From Bacillota bacterium (GTDB lineage Bacteria; Bacillota; Bacilli; Alicyclobacillales; SLC66): a stretch of DNA of 64,000 bases. The notes beneath the pieces are model-generated. The model did no database searches. It was not told the origin of the DNA and saw nothing but the letters and a program-made list of their open reading frames with translations. A program made the translations under genes and the position numbers. Shown piece by piece: positions 50,397 to 62,724 of the stretch. Position 1 is the stretch's first letter; each line of letters starts with the position of its first letter. Where the stretch lies: the NCBI GenBank assembly GCA_021820975.1, contig JAKADA010000001.1:152392-216391 (forward strand), given 5' to 3'.

Positions 50397-51305
50397 GTGA
50401 TGACTCACAAGAAGGTATCTGGATTTCTCCCTGAGGTTGCAAGCCAGTTGCTTCAGGAGATGTCTGACTGTATGTTTGTGATGGGAATGGATATAAAGCA
50501 ACAGTTCCATTACGTACTCATGAATGCCGCTGCGATGGTTGCTTCTGGATTGAATGAGGATGCTTATGGGGCCACTTTTCAAGATGTGGTGATTCCTGAA
50601 GAATCCGGGTTTCTCACTGACCAGTATCGAAAGGCCGTTATTCAAAGTCAATCGACTTCCTTTTTTATGACGCATGCGGGCCAGACGGGTCATACGCTTT
50701 TGACGACTGTGCAAGGAAGTGGACTGTACCCTGTTTATGTGATGGGCATGGTTCGTGATGTCACGGCACTAATAAACGCTCAACAGGAATTGGAATATCT
50801 CGCTTATCATGACCCACTCACGGGGGTATTCAATCGACACGCCCTCTTACCCCGTTTCGCAGAAGTCAAAGCCCTAGCCGAAGTACAATCTCAATTTCTC
50901 AGCATTATTTTGTTGGATTGCGACAACCTAAAGCCTATCAATGACAAGTATGGGCACATGGCAGGAGACGTATTGCTTAAGGAAATTACGGTTAGAATTC
51001 AGAAAGTGATTATTCCCATACATACACTTGTGCGTACAGGTGGAGATGAATTCTTGGTAATGGCACTAACTAAGGATAAATGGGGCATATTAGAATTGAC
51101 CGAAAAGCTGTTGGATGCATTACGGTATCCATGGGTTCATGAACAAATCCAACTACAGATTTCTATGAGTATAGGTTTGGCGATTTATCCGATAGATGGG
51201 TTAACTTTGGGAGAACTTATGCGTCAGGCAGACAAAGCTTTATACATTTCTAAGCATAATGGTGGAAATCGATATACGTTAGTAGGCGGGAATAAAAGAT
51301 CATAA
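50397..51305 (+). CDS. Diguanylate cyclase with N-terminal PAS-like domain
   Basis: This encodes about 302 residues. The N-terminal 120 form a PAS-like sensor ('VLMNAAAMVASGLNEDAYGATFQDV', ending 'MGMVRDVTALINAQQELEYLAYHDPLTG'), followed by a GGDEF domain with 'LDCDNLKPINDKYGHMAGD' and the active-site 'RTGGDEFLVMA'. The RxxD product-inhibition site is not obvious. No EAL domain is present. It should make c-di-GMP. The start is GTG 50397 or ATG 50400 after AGGGAG. The c-di-GMP-I riboswitch and two secreted proteins follow directly. Confidence 0.9.
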   Translation: MMTHKKVSGFLPEVASQLLQEMSDCMFVMGMDIKQQFHYVLMNAAAMVASGLNEDAYGATFQDVVIPEESGFLTDQYRKAVIQSQSTSFFMTHAGQTGHTLLTTVQGSGLYPVYVMGMVRDVTALINAQQELEYLAYHDPLTGVFNRHALLPRFAEVKALAEVQSQFLSIILLDCDNLKPINDKYGHMAGDVLLKEITVRIQKVIIPIHTLVRTGGDEFLVMALTKDKWGILELTEKLLDALRYPWVHEQIQLQISMSIGLAIYPIDGLTLGELMRQADKALYISKHNGGNRYTLVGGNKRS

Positions 51306-51437
51306 TGGCTGCATGGAGATCCCCTAAAGTGAATACAGCCTCGAAACATAGTCGGGCAATATAAGATAAACGACATCTCGATAAGAAAATTCTGGACATT
51401 TGTCTTATTATCGATATAATGAAGTTAACTGACAAGT

Positions 51438-51523
51438 CAAGCGATAACGGCAAACTCGCTGAAAAGCGGGGACGCAAAGTTCCAGACCTAACGCCACTTG
51501 GCTATGGTGGCTGAACCGCCGAA
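51438..51523 (+). ncRNA. Cyclic di-GMP-I (GEMM) riboswitch
   Basis: The conserved core is present: ACGGCAAACTCGC, a GAAA tetraloop closed by CGCT/AGCG, GGGGACGCAAAG, CC-x-CTAAC, then the second stem GCCAC/GGTGGC and ACCGCCG. This matches the GEMM-I pattern GGCAAAC / GGACGCAAAG / CCTAA. It lies 60 bases before the secreted protein gene at 51582. GGACGCAAA (51470-51478) can instead pair with TTTGCGTCC (51534-51542), which gives a possible switch. Confidence 0.88.
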
Positions 51524-51581
51524 AGGGCTTGTTTTTGCGTCCGTGAAACTTGTCGTCATAAAAGGAAAGAGATGAATTCAT

Positions 51582-52346
51582 ATGCTCAAAAAACCAGCGG
51601 TTATCACGGCAAGTTTCGTTATGATGCTTGCTATGACATCACCTGTTTTTGCCGATGCACCAACGCCTGCATTGAGTACGGTGCTCACACAGGCAAATCA
51701 GGCCATACAGGCAGCCAAAAAGGCCGAACAAACAGATCAGGGATCTTATCAAGCGTTGCTGCAACAAGCTACAACAGCTTTATCCCAAGCCTCTTCAGGC
51801 AGTACTATTTCTTTTTCTATGAATGTAGCCTCGACAACCACCGTGTTGCAGACAGATGTGCACGCAATTTCTAATGCAAAAACGTTAACTGCTTTAAAAG
51901 CCGCGTTAAATACATTATCAAGAGATATGGAAAAAGTTAAAAATAAGTTAGACCATCAAAGCGAACAACGAGGCAATGAACAACGCAACTCGTTGAAAAA
52001 CGTACTTTCTGATAGCCAACATTCGTTAAGTAAGTTTGTTCATGAAGTGCAAAACGAGATCTCTACGGTACAATCCTTGACCAATGAAGTAAGCAGTACA
52101 GCAACCAAGGCTCAGATCAAACAATTGATGAACTCCGTAAAAAAACTCGGAAAAGATGTTTTCAAAATGGATAGTAAGTTTAAAAAATGGGACGCAAAAA
52201 TTGAGCAACGTTTGACAACTGTAAAAACTTTGTTGCCTCCCGCACCTCCAAGTGGGACATCCTCAGGATCGAGTACTAGTTCAAGTACCAGTACTGCAAC
52301 ACCACCATCACCACCGGCACCACCAGCGCCACCGGCAAATCCGTAA
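51582..52346 (+). CDS. Secreted helical protein with Pro/Ser-rich tail, riboswitch-controlled
   Basis: This is a 254-residue protein with a clear signal peptide ending at 'SPVFADA'. Residues 30-215 are Gln/Ser/Lys-rich and helical with heptad-like coiled-coil stretches ('LSRDMEKVKNKLDHQSEQ', 'MNSVKKLGKDVFKMDSKFKKWDAKIEQ'). The last 40 residues are a disordered Ser/Thr then Pro/Ala tail ('SSTSTATPPSPPAPPAPP'). No sortase motif is seen. ATG follows AAAGGAAAGAG. The c-di-GMP riboswitch upstream suggests a role in surface attachment or matrix. No enzyme family is recognised. Confidence 0.8.
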   Translation: MLKKPAVITASFVMMLAMTSPVFADAPTPALSTVLTQANQAIQAAKKAEQTDQGSYQALLQQATTALSQASSGSTISFSMNVASTTTVLQTDVHAISNAKTLTALKAALNTLSRDMEKVKNKLDHQSEQRGNEQRNSLKNVLSDSQHSLSKFVHEVQNEISTVQSLTNEVSSTATKAQIKQLMNSVKKLGKDVFKMDSKFKKWDAKIEQRLTTVKTLLPPAPPSGTSSGSSTSSSTSTATPPSPPAPPAPPANP

Positions 52347-52370
52347 TTTTAGGATGAGGAGGAATTAACC

Positions 52371-53036
52371 ATGTCAAATAGAATCAAAGTTGCTGCGGTT
52401 GCACTTATTACAATCGTTTCTATGACTAGCTTTGTTGCTATGCCAGCTTTTGCAGATGATGGTGGCAGTGCGGGATTCGGGAATTCAAACCATGGATGGT
52501 GGCAGAACTGGTTTAGCGCTACTCCCTCGTTACCTCAAACGAATGTTCAGAGTACAGTAACCTTATCTGCGGGTTGGAATTTAGTTGACCAAGCTGTCCT
52601 TGATGCTTTGCAAGTACAAACGGGGCAAGTTTATAGCGATTTTTGGAATGGCAACAGTTATCAATCTACTGCGACAAGTGTCGCTGATGGGCTATGGGTA
52701 TATACTGCTACTAGTACGACAATAGCTGTTCCTGCACCTTCTATTTCGAGTAAAACCATCACCATTGGTGCTAAGGCATGGGGAATGATTGGTAATCCCT
52801 ATTCTACTTCTGTATCTGTAACTTTACAGCAAGGCGATGTCGCTTATACGTATGATCCGTCTACTGCTCAATACAGCCAAGCTTATACAGGGACTGTTTC
52901 ACTTGCACCAGGGCAGGGGGCATGGCTTTTCTCTGCAGCAGGTGGAAACTATAGCGTTGGTATTCAACCGCCTTCGCCTCCAAGTAATGCTGGTACCGTT
53001 ACGGGCTCAGTGTATGGTATGGGAACCGTTCAATAA
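52371..53036 (+). CDS. Secreted beta-rich protein of unknown function
   Basis: This is a 221-residue protein with a signal peptide ending at 'MPAFADD'. The mature part begins with an aromatic Gly/Trp stretch ('NHGWWQNWF'), then beta-rich repeats. 'VTLSAGWNLVDQAVL', 'GLWVYTATST', 'AWGMIGNPYSTSVSV' and 'APGQGAWLFSAAGGNYSV' resemble the 'aGWNlvg.P' / 'gyWvy' modules found near surface and cellulosome-like proteins. It begins 24 bases after the helical secreted protein, with GAGGAGG, so both are in the c-di-GMP-controlled unit. A matrix or adhesion role is inferred. Confidence 0.8.
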   Translation: MSNRIKVAAVALITIVSMTSFVAMPAFADDGGSAGFGNSNHGWWQNWFSATPSLPQTNVQSTVTLSAGWNLVDQAVLDALQVQTGQVYSDFWNGNSYQSTATSVADGLWVYTATSTTIAVPAPSISSKTITIGAKAWGMIGNPYSTSVSVTLQQGDVAYTYDPSTAQYSQAYTGTVSLAPGQGAWLFSAAGGNYSVGIQPPSPPSNAGTVTGSVYGMGTVQ

Positions 53037-53073
53037 GTTGCTTCTTTGTATCGCGACTGTCTCAGTTACGTTT

Positions 53074-53117
53074 CCCCCATGAAAGGTTACTTTTCATGGG
53101 GGACTTGTTTTTTAGAC
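53074..53117 (+). terminator. Terminator, copy 2 of the repeated hairpin
   Basis: CCCCCATGAAA (53074-53084) pairs with TTTCATGGGGG (53092-53102), followed by ACTTGTTTTTT. It ends the surface-protein unit. From here to 53367 no gene is supported. Confidence 0.85.
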
Positions 53118-53367
53118 TTCCCCCCTAGTAGCAGAAGGTCTTCTGAGTATTTAACCATTTTTCAACAAGGTGTTCAGTTCTTCTACACTCATTCTCTTAG
53201 TGAGATGATCCATTTGCGGCACTTCTTCTCCCGAACCCATCACCTTTATACTGCTAAATCATGTTTAGATGGGAATACAGTACACCACGACTATCAACGA
53301 TACGATCCTAAAATAAGCAATATACTCGACCACTATAGCTGATCGAGTATAGAACATTTGTTATATA

Positions 53368-53442
53368 TGGTGCGCCCGAAGGGAATCGAACCCCTACCTC
53401 AGGCTCCGGAGGCCTACGTCCTATCCATTGGACCACGGGCGC
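53368..53442 (-). tRNA. tRNA-Arg (anticodon CCG)
   Basis: On the minus strand the acceptor stem GCGCCCG/CGGGCGC is perfect and the CCA end is encoded. The anticodon loop CTCCGGA gives CCG, which reads CGG. Confidence 0.92.
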
Positions 53443-53691
53443 ATGAATTTTTTGCATGCTTACGTATTATACACATATACCGATGTGAGCGCAACAATGC
53501 GGAATTTACGTGATGGTGACCCAACTACGTGTCGCTGGTAGGGGAGAGAGAAACGACGGATGTACTGAGACGGGCTACGATGAAAAGTTATTGGAGACTT
53601 GAGCCTCTTGTCACGGACACGGTTCCATGATACTGTCAAAGTAATATAGAGAAAAGGCTAATCTGCAAGGATGGCAGTAGGAGGAAATCGC

Positions 53692-54558
53692 GTGGGTTGG
53701 CGTGGAACGGTTGTTAGTTTATTTTTGATAGCAGGCGTTGCGGGTGGAGCGTATGCAGCCTATAATCCGAATATCATGGCAGTTGGTCAGAATTTATTTC
53801 ACGCATCAACGCATAAAGTGCAAAACGTTGTTGGCGTTATTCCTACGACCAGTAAAAAATCTAGTGAGCGTACTTCATCGAACTCTTCGCAGGCAGGCGC
53901 ACAAAGTGGTGCAAGTCAAGTACCAGAACCGACTGTGACAACGAACAATGCACCGCCGATTAACCCAGTGGTTATTGATGGTATCCATTTAAATTACAAT
54001 CCCTATCAACCTTCTGATGGGGCATATCCTATCTTGTCAAACAATGAACATGTATGGATCGATGTAAGCATTAGCCAACAGTTGGTGTACATATTTAATG
54101 GAAACCATTTGCTGTATACGATGATAACTTCATCAGGTATTGATACGAATCCGAATACGAGTACACCACTAGGTGTATACCATGTGCAGCCCTATAGTGG
54201 TACATGGTTTTATGCAGCACAGTATCAAGAAGGCGCACAGTATTGGGTCTCATGGTTAGGCAATGGTGTATTTTTATTTCATAGTGTTCCTGAAGATCAA
54301 AATCACAAGTTGCTTGTGAATATTGCTGCAGAACTCGGGCATCCTGCCTCACATGGCTGTTTCCATTTAACCATACCTGATGCGAAATGGATTTATGATA
54401 ACATTAACACGGGTACAACAGTCGTTGTAGAACAAGCGCCCGTCAAATTACTGGGTAAAACCATCTATCAACCGAGTGCTGATCAACAAGCGGCTATTAC
54501 TGCCTCGATCGCGACAAACCAAACAACGAGTGCGAACAATAGCAGTTCGGCGAGTTGA
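53692..54558 (+). CDS. L,D-transpeptidase (YkuD domain), secreted or anchored
   Basis: This encodes about 288 residues. The N-terminal hydrophobic segment ('VVSLFLIAGVAGGAYAAY') is a signal or anchor, then a Ser/Gln/Pro-rich linker (about 45-95). The catalytic domain runs from 'HVWIDVSISQQLVYIFNGNHLLY' to the motif 'HPASHGCFHLTIPDAKWIYD', with the His and Cys of HxxSHGC. It makes 3-3 peptidoglycan cross-links or attaches proteins outside the membrane. GTG 53692, 8 bases after AGGAGG, is preferred to ATG 53671, which lies before that site. A terminator follows. Confidence 0.92.
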   Translation: MGWRGTVVSLFLIAGVAGGAYAAYNPNIMAVGQNLFHASTHKVQNVVGVIPTTSKKSSERTSSNSSQAGAQSGASQVPEPTVTTNNAPPINPVVIDGIHLNYNPYQPSDGAYPILSNNEHVWIDVSISQQLVYIFNGNHLLYTMITSSGIDTNPNTSTPLGVYHVQPYSGTWFYAAQYQEGAQYWVSWLGNGVFLFHSVPEDQNHKLLVNIAAELGHPASHGCFHLTIPDAKWIYDNINTGTTVVVEQAPVKLLGKTIYQPSADQQAAITASIATNQTTSANNSSSAS

Positions 54559-54578
54559 TGTTCTTAGGTGAATACAAA

Positions 54579-54630
54579 GAGGCAAGGCCCCAACCGTAAC
54601 GTGGAACAGGGCTTTGCCTCGTATTTATTT
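54579..54630 (+). terminator. Terminator after the L,D-transpeptidase
   Basis: GAGGCAAGGCCC (54579-54590) pairs with GGGCTTTGCCTC (54609-54620), followed by GTATTTATTT. Confidence 0.85.
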
Positions 54631-54651
54631 GCGCCATCGCTTGGCTACTTT

Positions 54652-55461
54652 TTACGTTTCGTTGTGGCTGGTTTGTGAGATCGCTACTTGACGAGTACGA
54701 GTTGCCGCAAATAACGACGAAAAAATGTCATCACCACCGGCTCGCAGTACGGTAAGACCGGCTGACGTGACGCCGCCTGGCATGGCGACTTGTGCCAAAA
54801 TATCTTCTAAGTTCCATGTGCCTTGCGCGAGCAATTGTCCGACACCTGCGGCCATGGACTGCACGAGGTACAGCGCCATCGTAGCGGGTAGTCCCTCTTT
54901 TTTTGCCGCTTTAGCCAACCGAAGGAGCCAATCAGCTAAAAAGGCTGGTCCGCAGCTCGTCAGGTCTGAACAGATACGAATATCTTTTTCATGGATGACA
55001 ACGGGTGTACCGATGGCAGCGAGCCATGCTAGCATGTCCGTTTGCTGTGTAGGTGTGAATCGCGAACCAAACATCACTAATTGAATTCCGGCCAAAGCGT
55101 ACTGGGTAATGCTTGGAATTAGCTTGATCACATAACAAGGAAGTTTTTCTTCTAATTGTTCTAATGGGATAGCACTACCTGTTGTCAATAGATATTGTTG
55201 TTGTGACATACTCCTGGCAAGGTTGGGCAAGATATCCCATGTGTCCTTCGCCTTTAAGCAGAGAAAAACAGCCTCCGATGAAGAAACCAATGTGTTAAGA
55301 TCATGCTCGATGATGATGTTATGAGGATTTTCTTCATATAATAAACGTGCTTTGTCTAAACTTCTGTTGTAAATGTGAATGGGCTGTGGGTCGCCAGAAT
55401 GCGTCCAGGCACGAGCGAGCATGCCTCCCATGTGCCCGGTACCAATGATTCCGATGCGCAC
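54652..55461 (-). CDS. ComER-like protein (pyrroline-5-carboxylate reductase superfamily)
   Basis: This encodes about 269 residues. The N-terminal Rossmann fold is 'VRIGIIGTGHMGGMLARAW', and the helical C-terminal domain has 'LTSCGPAFLADWLLRLAKAA' and 'VAMPGGVTSAGLTVLRAG', the ProC-type end. The catalytic pattern is looser than in true ProC, as in ComER of Bacillus, a late-competence-locus protein of unclear role. GTG 55461, 7 bases after AGGGGG, is preferred to upstream ATGs. It is divergent from cggR. A true ProC activity cannot be excluded. Confidence 0.72.
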   Translation of the reverse strand: MRIGIIGTGHMGGMLARAWTHSGDPQPIHIYNRSLDKARLLYEENPHNIIIEHDLNTLVSSSEAVFLCLKAKDTWDILPNLARSMSQQQYLLTTGSAIPLEQLEEKLPCYVIKLIPSITQYALAGIQLVMFGSRFTPTQQTDMLAWLAAIGTPVVIHEKDIRICSDLTSCGPAFLADWLLRLAKAAKKEGLPATMALYLVQSMAAGVGQLLAQGTWNLEDILAQVAMPGGVTSAGLTVLRAGGDDIFSSLFAATRTRQVAISQTSHNET

Positions 55462-55528
55462 GGCGTTTCCCCCTGAGTAGTGATGATCTATTACGTCCTT
55501 TTCATCATATGCGAAAGAAAACATCATA

Positions 55529-55557
55529 TTGCCAAAAATTCAGGTGGGATGTATCAT
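55529..55557 (+). promoter_or_regulatory. Promoter of the cggR glycolytic operon
   Basis: TTGCCA (55529-55534), 17 bases, TATCAT (55552-55557). The transcription start would lie just before the CggR operator. Confidence 0.7.
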
Positions 55558-55567
55558 ATATCCATGG

Positions 55568-55603
55568 CGGGACGAAATGGGTTCCACCGGGACGTATTGA
55601 GTC
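55568..55603 (+). promoter_or_regulatory. CggR operator, tandem repeat
   Basis: CGGGAC-N6-GGTT-N4-CGGGAC-N6-AGTC. The arrangement is that of the Bacillus CggR operator (CGGGAC-N6-TGTC-N4-CGGGAC-N6-TGTC), with both CGGGAC blocks perfect. A separate palindrome GATTCACC-ACT-GGTGAATC follows at 55609-55627; its role is unknown. Confidence 0.88.
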
Positions 55604-55649
55604 CCTTTGATTCACCACTGGTGAATCGCGATGGAAAGAGGGGCGTGTG

Positions 55650-57694
<2,045 letters not shown>

Positions 57695-57712
57695 GGTTCC
57701 GTGTGAAAAGAA

Positions 57713-57748
57713 GGCAGGGCATAGCGAATCAGCCCTGCCTCCTTTTTC
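57713..57748 (+). terminator. Attenuator-like hairpin between gapA and pgk
   Basis: GGCAGGGC (57713-57720) pairs with GCCCTGCC (57732-57739), followed by TCCTTTTTC. As the operon continues after it, partial read-through is likely, which would give more gapA than pgk message. Confidence 0.8.
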
Positions 57749-57785
57749 AATGTTCGGGTGAAAATCCACGAAAGCGGGTGGCATA

Positions 57786-58976
57786 ATGGATAAAATGACA
57801 ATTCGAGATATGGATGTACAAGGGAAAAGAGTATTTGTTCGTGTTGATTTTAATGTCCCTCTAAAAGGTGACACGATTACAGACGATACACGGATTCAGG
57901 CAGCTTTGCCGACCATTCGCTACTTAGAAGAACAAGGTGCTAAATTGATTCTTGCAAGCCACTTGGGCCGCCCCAAAGGTGAAGCTAATCCGTCGTTTTC
58001 CTTAAAGCCAGTCCGTGATCGTTTGGCACAATTGTTAGGCAAAGAGGTCAAATTTGTCGGTGAAAGTATCGGCGAAGCTGTTGAAAATACGATTAAAACC
58101 ATGGTTGATGGCGATGTTTTTCTACTTGAAAATGTACGTTTTCATAAAGGTGAAGAAAAAAATGATCTTGCGTTGGCCCAAGAGTTTGCCAAATTGGCTG
58201 ACATCTATGTGAATGACGCGTTTGGAACGGCGCATCGGGCGCACGCAACGACCGAAGGTATAGCTCGGTACTTGCCCGCTGTTGCTGGATTCTTGATGGA
58301 AAAAGAGATTGCCATCATGGGTGGAGCGTTGGCTAATCCAGCGCATCCATTTACGGCTATTATTGGCGGTGCTAAAGTAAGCGATAAGATTATGGTGATT
58401 GAAAATTTACTTACGAAAGTGGATCGACTCTTAATCGGTGGCGGAATGGCTAACACTTTCTTACTTGCGCAAGGGTACAACATGGGCAAGTCTTTGGTGG
58501 AACCTGAGCAGTTGGAAACGGCTCGACGGCTTATTGACTTTGCCAAACAAGAAGGCAAAATGCTCCTTTTACCAACCGATCTTGTGGTAGCTAAAGAATT
58601 TAAAGCCGATGCATCCTCTCGATTAGTTTCTCTTGATGGCGTAACTGATGATGAAATGGCGCTTGATATCGGCGAGCAAACCGTCAAAGCGTATGAGGAA
58701 ACGATTCGCACGTCCAAGACGGTGATTTGGAATGGGCCGATGGGTGTCTTTGAAATGGACGCCTTTGCAAAAGGAACCAACGCTGTTGCACAGGCTGTCG
58801 CAAAAGTGCAAGGTACGACGATCATAGGTGGCGGCGATTCTGTAGCGGCGATTGAAAAAGCAGGTCTTGCCGATCGTATGACGCACATTTCCACGGGTGG
58901 CGGAGCTTCTCTGGAATTTCTTGAAGGGCGTAAATTACCAGGCGTGGAAGCCCTCATGGCGAAAGAGGGTAACTGA
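57786..58976 (+). CDS. pgk: Phosphoglycerate kinase
   Basis: This is a 396-residue enzyme. '[14 protein letters not shown]' holds the substrate signature, '[11 protein letters not shown]' and '[15 protein letters not shown]' line the triose site, and '[34 protein letters not shown]' is the nucleotide-binding end. It transfers phosphate from 1,3-bisphosphoglycerate to ADP. It is followed by tpiA after 2 bases. Confidence 0.97.
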   Translation: MDKMTIRDMDVQGKRVFVRVDFNVPLKGDTITDDTRIQAALPTIRYLEEQGAKLILASHLGRPKGEANPSFSLKPVRDRLAQLLGKEVKFVGESIGEAVENTIKTMVDGDVFLLENVRFHKGEEKNDLALAQEFAKLADIYVNDAFGTAHRAHATTEGIARYLPAVAGFLMEKEIAIMGGALANPAHPFTAIIGGAKVSDKIMVIENLLTKVDRLLIGGGMANTFLLAQGYNMGKSLVEPEQLETARRLIDFAKQEGKMLLLPTDLVVAKEFKADASSRLVSLDGVTDDEMALDIGEQTVKAYEETIRTSKTVIWNGPMGVFEMDAFAKGTNAVAQAVAKVQGTTIIGGGDSVAAIEKAGLADRMTHISTGGGASLEFLEGRKLPGVEALMAKEGN

Positions 58977-58978
58977 GG

Positions 58979-59782
58979 ATGGCTAACCGTCAACGCATGA
59001 TTGCGGGCAACTGGAAAATGTATAAAACACGGCAACAAGCTCAAGTATTTATAAAAGAGTTGACACAAACGCTTGCGTCAGCCAACATAGAATTAGCAAA
59101 AGATGGTGCGGCACAAGCTGTGCTGTGTGCTCCTTTTACAGCGCTTTTCGGTTTATCCGAGGCGCTTAAACCTTTGTCTGTTGGTGTTGGTGCGCAAAAC
59201 ATGCACCAGGCTAACGAAGGGGCGTATACTGGCGAAGTATCAGCTGAAATGCTGCTCGATCTTGGCTGTGAATATGTTATTTTAGGCCACTCTGAACGAC
59301 GTGCGTACTTTGCGGAAACAGATGACGCGGTGGCTGCAAAAACAGTCGTGGCACTGCAAAAAGGTCTTGTTCCTATCGTTTGTGTCGGCGAGACATTAGA
59401 AGAACGTGAAAATGATAAAACGTCTGCAGTGATTCGCACGCAGCTTGGTGCGGTGTTGCAGGCTTTACAAGACGAAAGTGTGCAACAGGCGGTGGCTTCC
59501 GGTGCATGGGTGATTGCCTATGAACCAGTGTGGGCTATTGGCACAGGCAAATCGTCTTCTGCTGATGATGCACAACAAGTAATCGGGCTGATTCGTTCGC
59601 TGATTACAGAAACGTTTGGACAAAGCGTGGGACAAGCGGTACGCATTTTGTATGGTGGGAGTGTAAAACCAGAAAATATCGCTACGTATTTGGCGCAACA
59701 AGATATCGATGGTGCCTTGGTAGGCGGTGCTAGTTTGCAGGCGGCATCGTATACAGCGCTGTTAGAGCAAAGCGCGCGCTAA
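58979..59782 (+). CDS. tpiA: Triosephosphate isomerase
   Basis: This is a 267-residue TIM barrel. 'MIAGNWKMYKT' (Asn, Lys), His in 'VILGHSERRAYF' and the catalytic Glu in 'AYEPVWAIGTGKSS' are all present, and 'LYGGSVKPENI' forms the phosphate site. The start is 2 bases after the pgk stop (TGAGGATGG), so it is translationally coupled. It is slightly longer than the usual 250 residues through small insertions. Confidence 0.97.
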   Translation: MANRQRMIAGNWKMYKTRQQAQVFIKELTQTLASANIELAKDGAAQAVLCAPFTALFGLSEALKPLSVGVGAQNMHQANEGAYTGEVSAEMLLDLGCEYVILGHSERRAYFAETDDAVAAKTVVALQKGLVPIVCVGETLEERENDKTSAVIRTQLGAVLQALQDESVQQAVASGAWVIAYEPVWAIGTGKSSSADDAQQVIGLIRSLITETFGQSVGQAVRILYGGSVKPENIATYLAQQDIDGALVGGASLQAASYTALLEQSAR

Positions 59783-59824
59783 AATGTACGCCACGCGTGG
59801 TAGGTGGGAACGGAGGAAAGTAAA

Positions 59825-61360
59825 ATGGCGAGACCAAAACCGGTTGCGTTGATTATTTTGGATGGCTTTGGGTTGCGCAAGGGTACGCAAGGGAATGCTG
59901 TTGCTGCGGCCAAAAAACCTAATTTTGACCGTTACAAAGAGCGGTTTTCGTTCACGACATTAGGTGCTAGTGGAGAATCTGTAGGATTACCAGATGGACA
60001 AATGGGTAACTCCGAGGTAGGCCATTTGAATCTTGGCGCAGGTAGAATTGTCTATCAAGAATTGACACGCATTACCAAGTCGGTTCGCGAAGGCGACTTT
60101 TTCTCCAATGAAGTTTTGCTTGGTGCAATCAATCATGTGTTGCAACAAGGAACGAAGTTGCATTTTTATGGCCTGTTGTCTGACGGCGGCGTGCACAGTC
60201 ACCTCAATCACCTGTTTGCATTGCTCGAGTTAGCCAAGAAAAACGGTGTACAACAAGTGTTTGTTCATGCGTTCATGGATGGACGCGATGTCTTGCCAAC
60301 AACAGGCGCAGGCTATATTCGCCGGTTAGAAGAAAAAATGACTGAACTTGGCGTGGGTAAAATAGCCACTGTTCAAGGTCGTTACTATGCGATGGATCGG
60401 GATCGTCGCTGGGAGCGTACCGAAAAGTCGTACCGCGCCATGGTGTATGGCGATGGTATGCATGCAACAGACCCGGTTGCTGCTATGGAAGAAAGCTATA
60501 GCCGCTCTGTTACGGATGAATTTGTTTTGCCCATGGCGATTGTGGATGACAAAGACCAACCGGTCGGACTGATTGAGGAAAATGATGCGATTGTGATGTT
60601 CAATTTTCGCCCTGATCGTGCGATTCAGATATCGCAAGTCTTCACGAATGAAGATTTTAGCGGATTTGATCGTGGGCCAAAGTTTCCTCACACCTATTAT
60701 GTATGCATGACGCATTTTAGTGAGTCAGTAGGGGGTTACGTGGCCTATAAGCCAACGAATCTCGATGATACGTTTGGCGAAGTGGTGTCACGTCACGGGT
60801 TGCATCAGCTGCGCATCGCGGAAACCGAAAAATTTCCACACGTAACGTCCTTTTTCAGTGGCGGACGAGAATCAACTTTTGAAGGGGAAGAGCGTTTGCT
60901 CATTCCTTCACCTAAAGTAGCAACGTATGATTTAAAACCGGAAATGAGTGCATTTGAAGTTGCCGATGCAGCCGTTAGCCGTCTCAAATCAGGGGAAATC
61001 GACGTAATGATCTTAAACTTCGCCAATCCTGATATGGTCGGTCATTCGGGCATTATGGAAGCCGCGGTTAAAGCGATCGAAGCTGTCGACATCTGTCTTG
61101 GCAAGGTTGTTGATACGATACTTGAGACCGATGGTGTGGCGATTATCATCGCTGATCATGGGAACTCGGAAACCATGATTGACGAAGGTTCAGGCGGTCC
61201 TTGTACCACGCATACCACGAATCCTGTTCCTTGTATCGTGACTCGTGTTGGATTGAAGTTGCGTGATGATGGTGTACTTGCCGATATGAGCCCAACGATG
61301 TTGCAGTTGCTTGGCATTGAAAAGCCCGAGCAAATGACGGGCCACTCGATTATTCTTTAA
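59825..61360 (+). CDS. gpmI: 2,3-bisphosphoglycerate-independent phosphoglycerate mutase
   Basis: This is a 511-residue metal-dependent mutase of the alkaline phosphatase superfamily. '[19 protein letters not shown]' carries the first metal Asp, and '[19 protein letters not shown]' the phosphorylated Ser. '[12 protein letters not shown]', '[19 protein letters not shown]' and '[10 protein letters not shown]' follow. ATG 59825 is chosen because GGAGGAAAG lies 5 bases before it. The enzyme is typical for endospore-forming Firmicutes. Confidence 0.97.
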   Translation: MARPKPVALIILDGFGLRKGTQGNAVAAAKKPNFDRYKERFSFTTLGASGESVGLPDGQMGNSEVGHLNLGAGRIVYQELTRITKSVREGDFFSNEVLLGAINHVLQQGTKLHFYGLLSDGGVHSHLNHLFALLELAKKNGVQQVFVHAFMDGRDVLPTTGAGYIRRLEEKMTELGVGKIATVQGRYYAMDRDRRWERTEKSYRAMVYGDGMHATDPVAAMEESYSRSVTDEFVLPMAIVDDKDQPVGLIEENDAIVMFNFRPDRAIQISQVFTNEDFSGFDRGPKFPHTYYVCMTHFSESVGGYVAYKPTNLDDTFGEVVSRHGLHQLRIAETEKFPHVTSFFSGGRESTFEGEERLLIPSPKVATYDLKPEMSAFEVADAAVSRLKSGEIDVMILNFANPDMVGHSGIMEAAVKAIEAVDICLGKVVDTILETDGVAIIIADHGNSETMIDEGSGGPCTTHTTNPVPCIVTRVGLKLRDDGVLADMSPTMLQLLGIEKPEQMTGHSIIL

Positions 61361-62656
<1,296 letters not shown>

Positions 62657-62673
62657 TTTTATCGACAATGCTG

Positions 62674-62711
62674 GCCGGGCACATTTTCGTGCTCGGCTGA
62701 TGTTGTTTTTG
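62674..62711 (+). terminator. Terminator of the glycolytic operon
   Basis: GCCGGGCAC (62674-62682) pairs with GTGCTCGGC (62689-62697), one mismatch, followed by TGATGTTGTTTTT. Read-through into the MFS gene 14 bases later is possible. Confidence 0.75.
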
Positions 62712-62724
62712 AGGAGAATGCCAT

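Noticed and set aside
53046..53342. 98-codon plus-strand frame after the secreted protein
   Set aside because: It runs through the terminator hairpin at 53074 and has no ribosome site or family features.
53443..53691. Possible riboswitch (c-di-AMP type) before the L,D-transpeptidase
   Set aside because: Such RNAs often precede wall enzymes, but the conserved core blocks of that class are not present here.
58205..59068. 287-codon minus-strand frame over pgk and tpiA
   Set aside because: It is a shadow of two well-supported glycolytic genes; the translation is low-complexity Ser/Ala/Pro.
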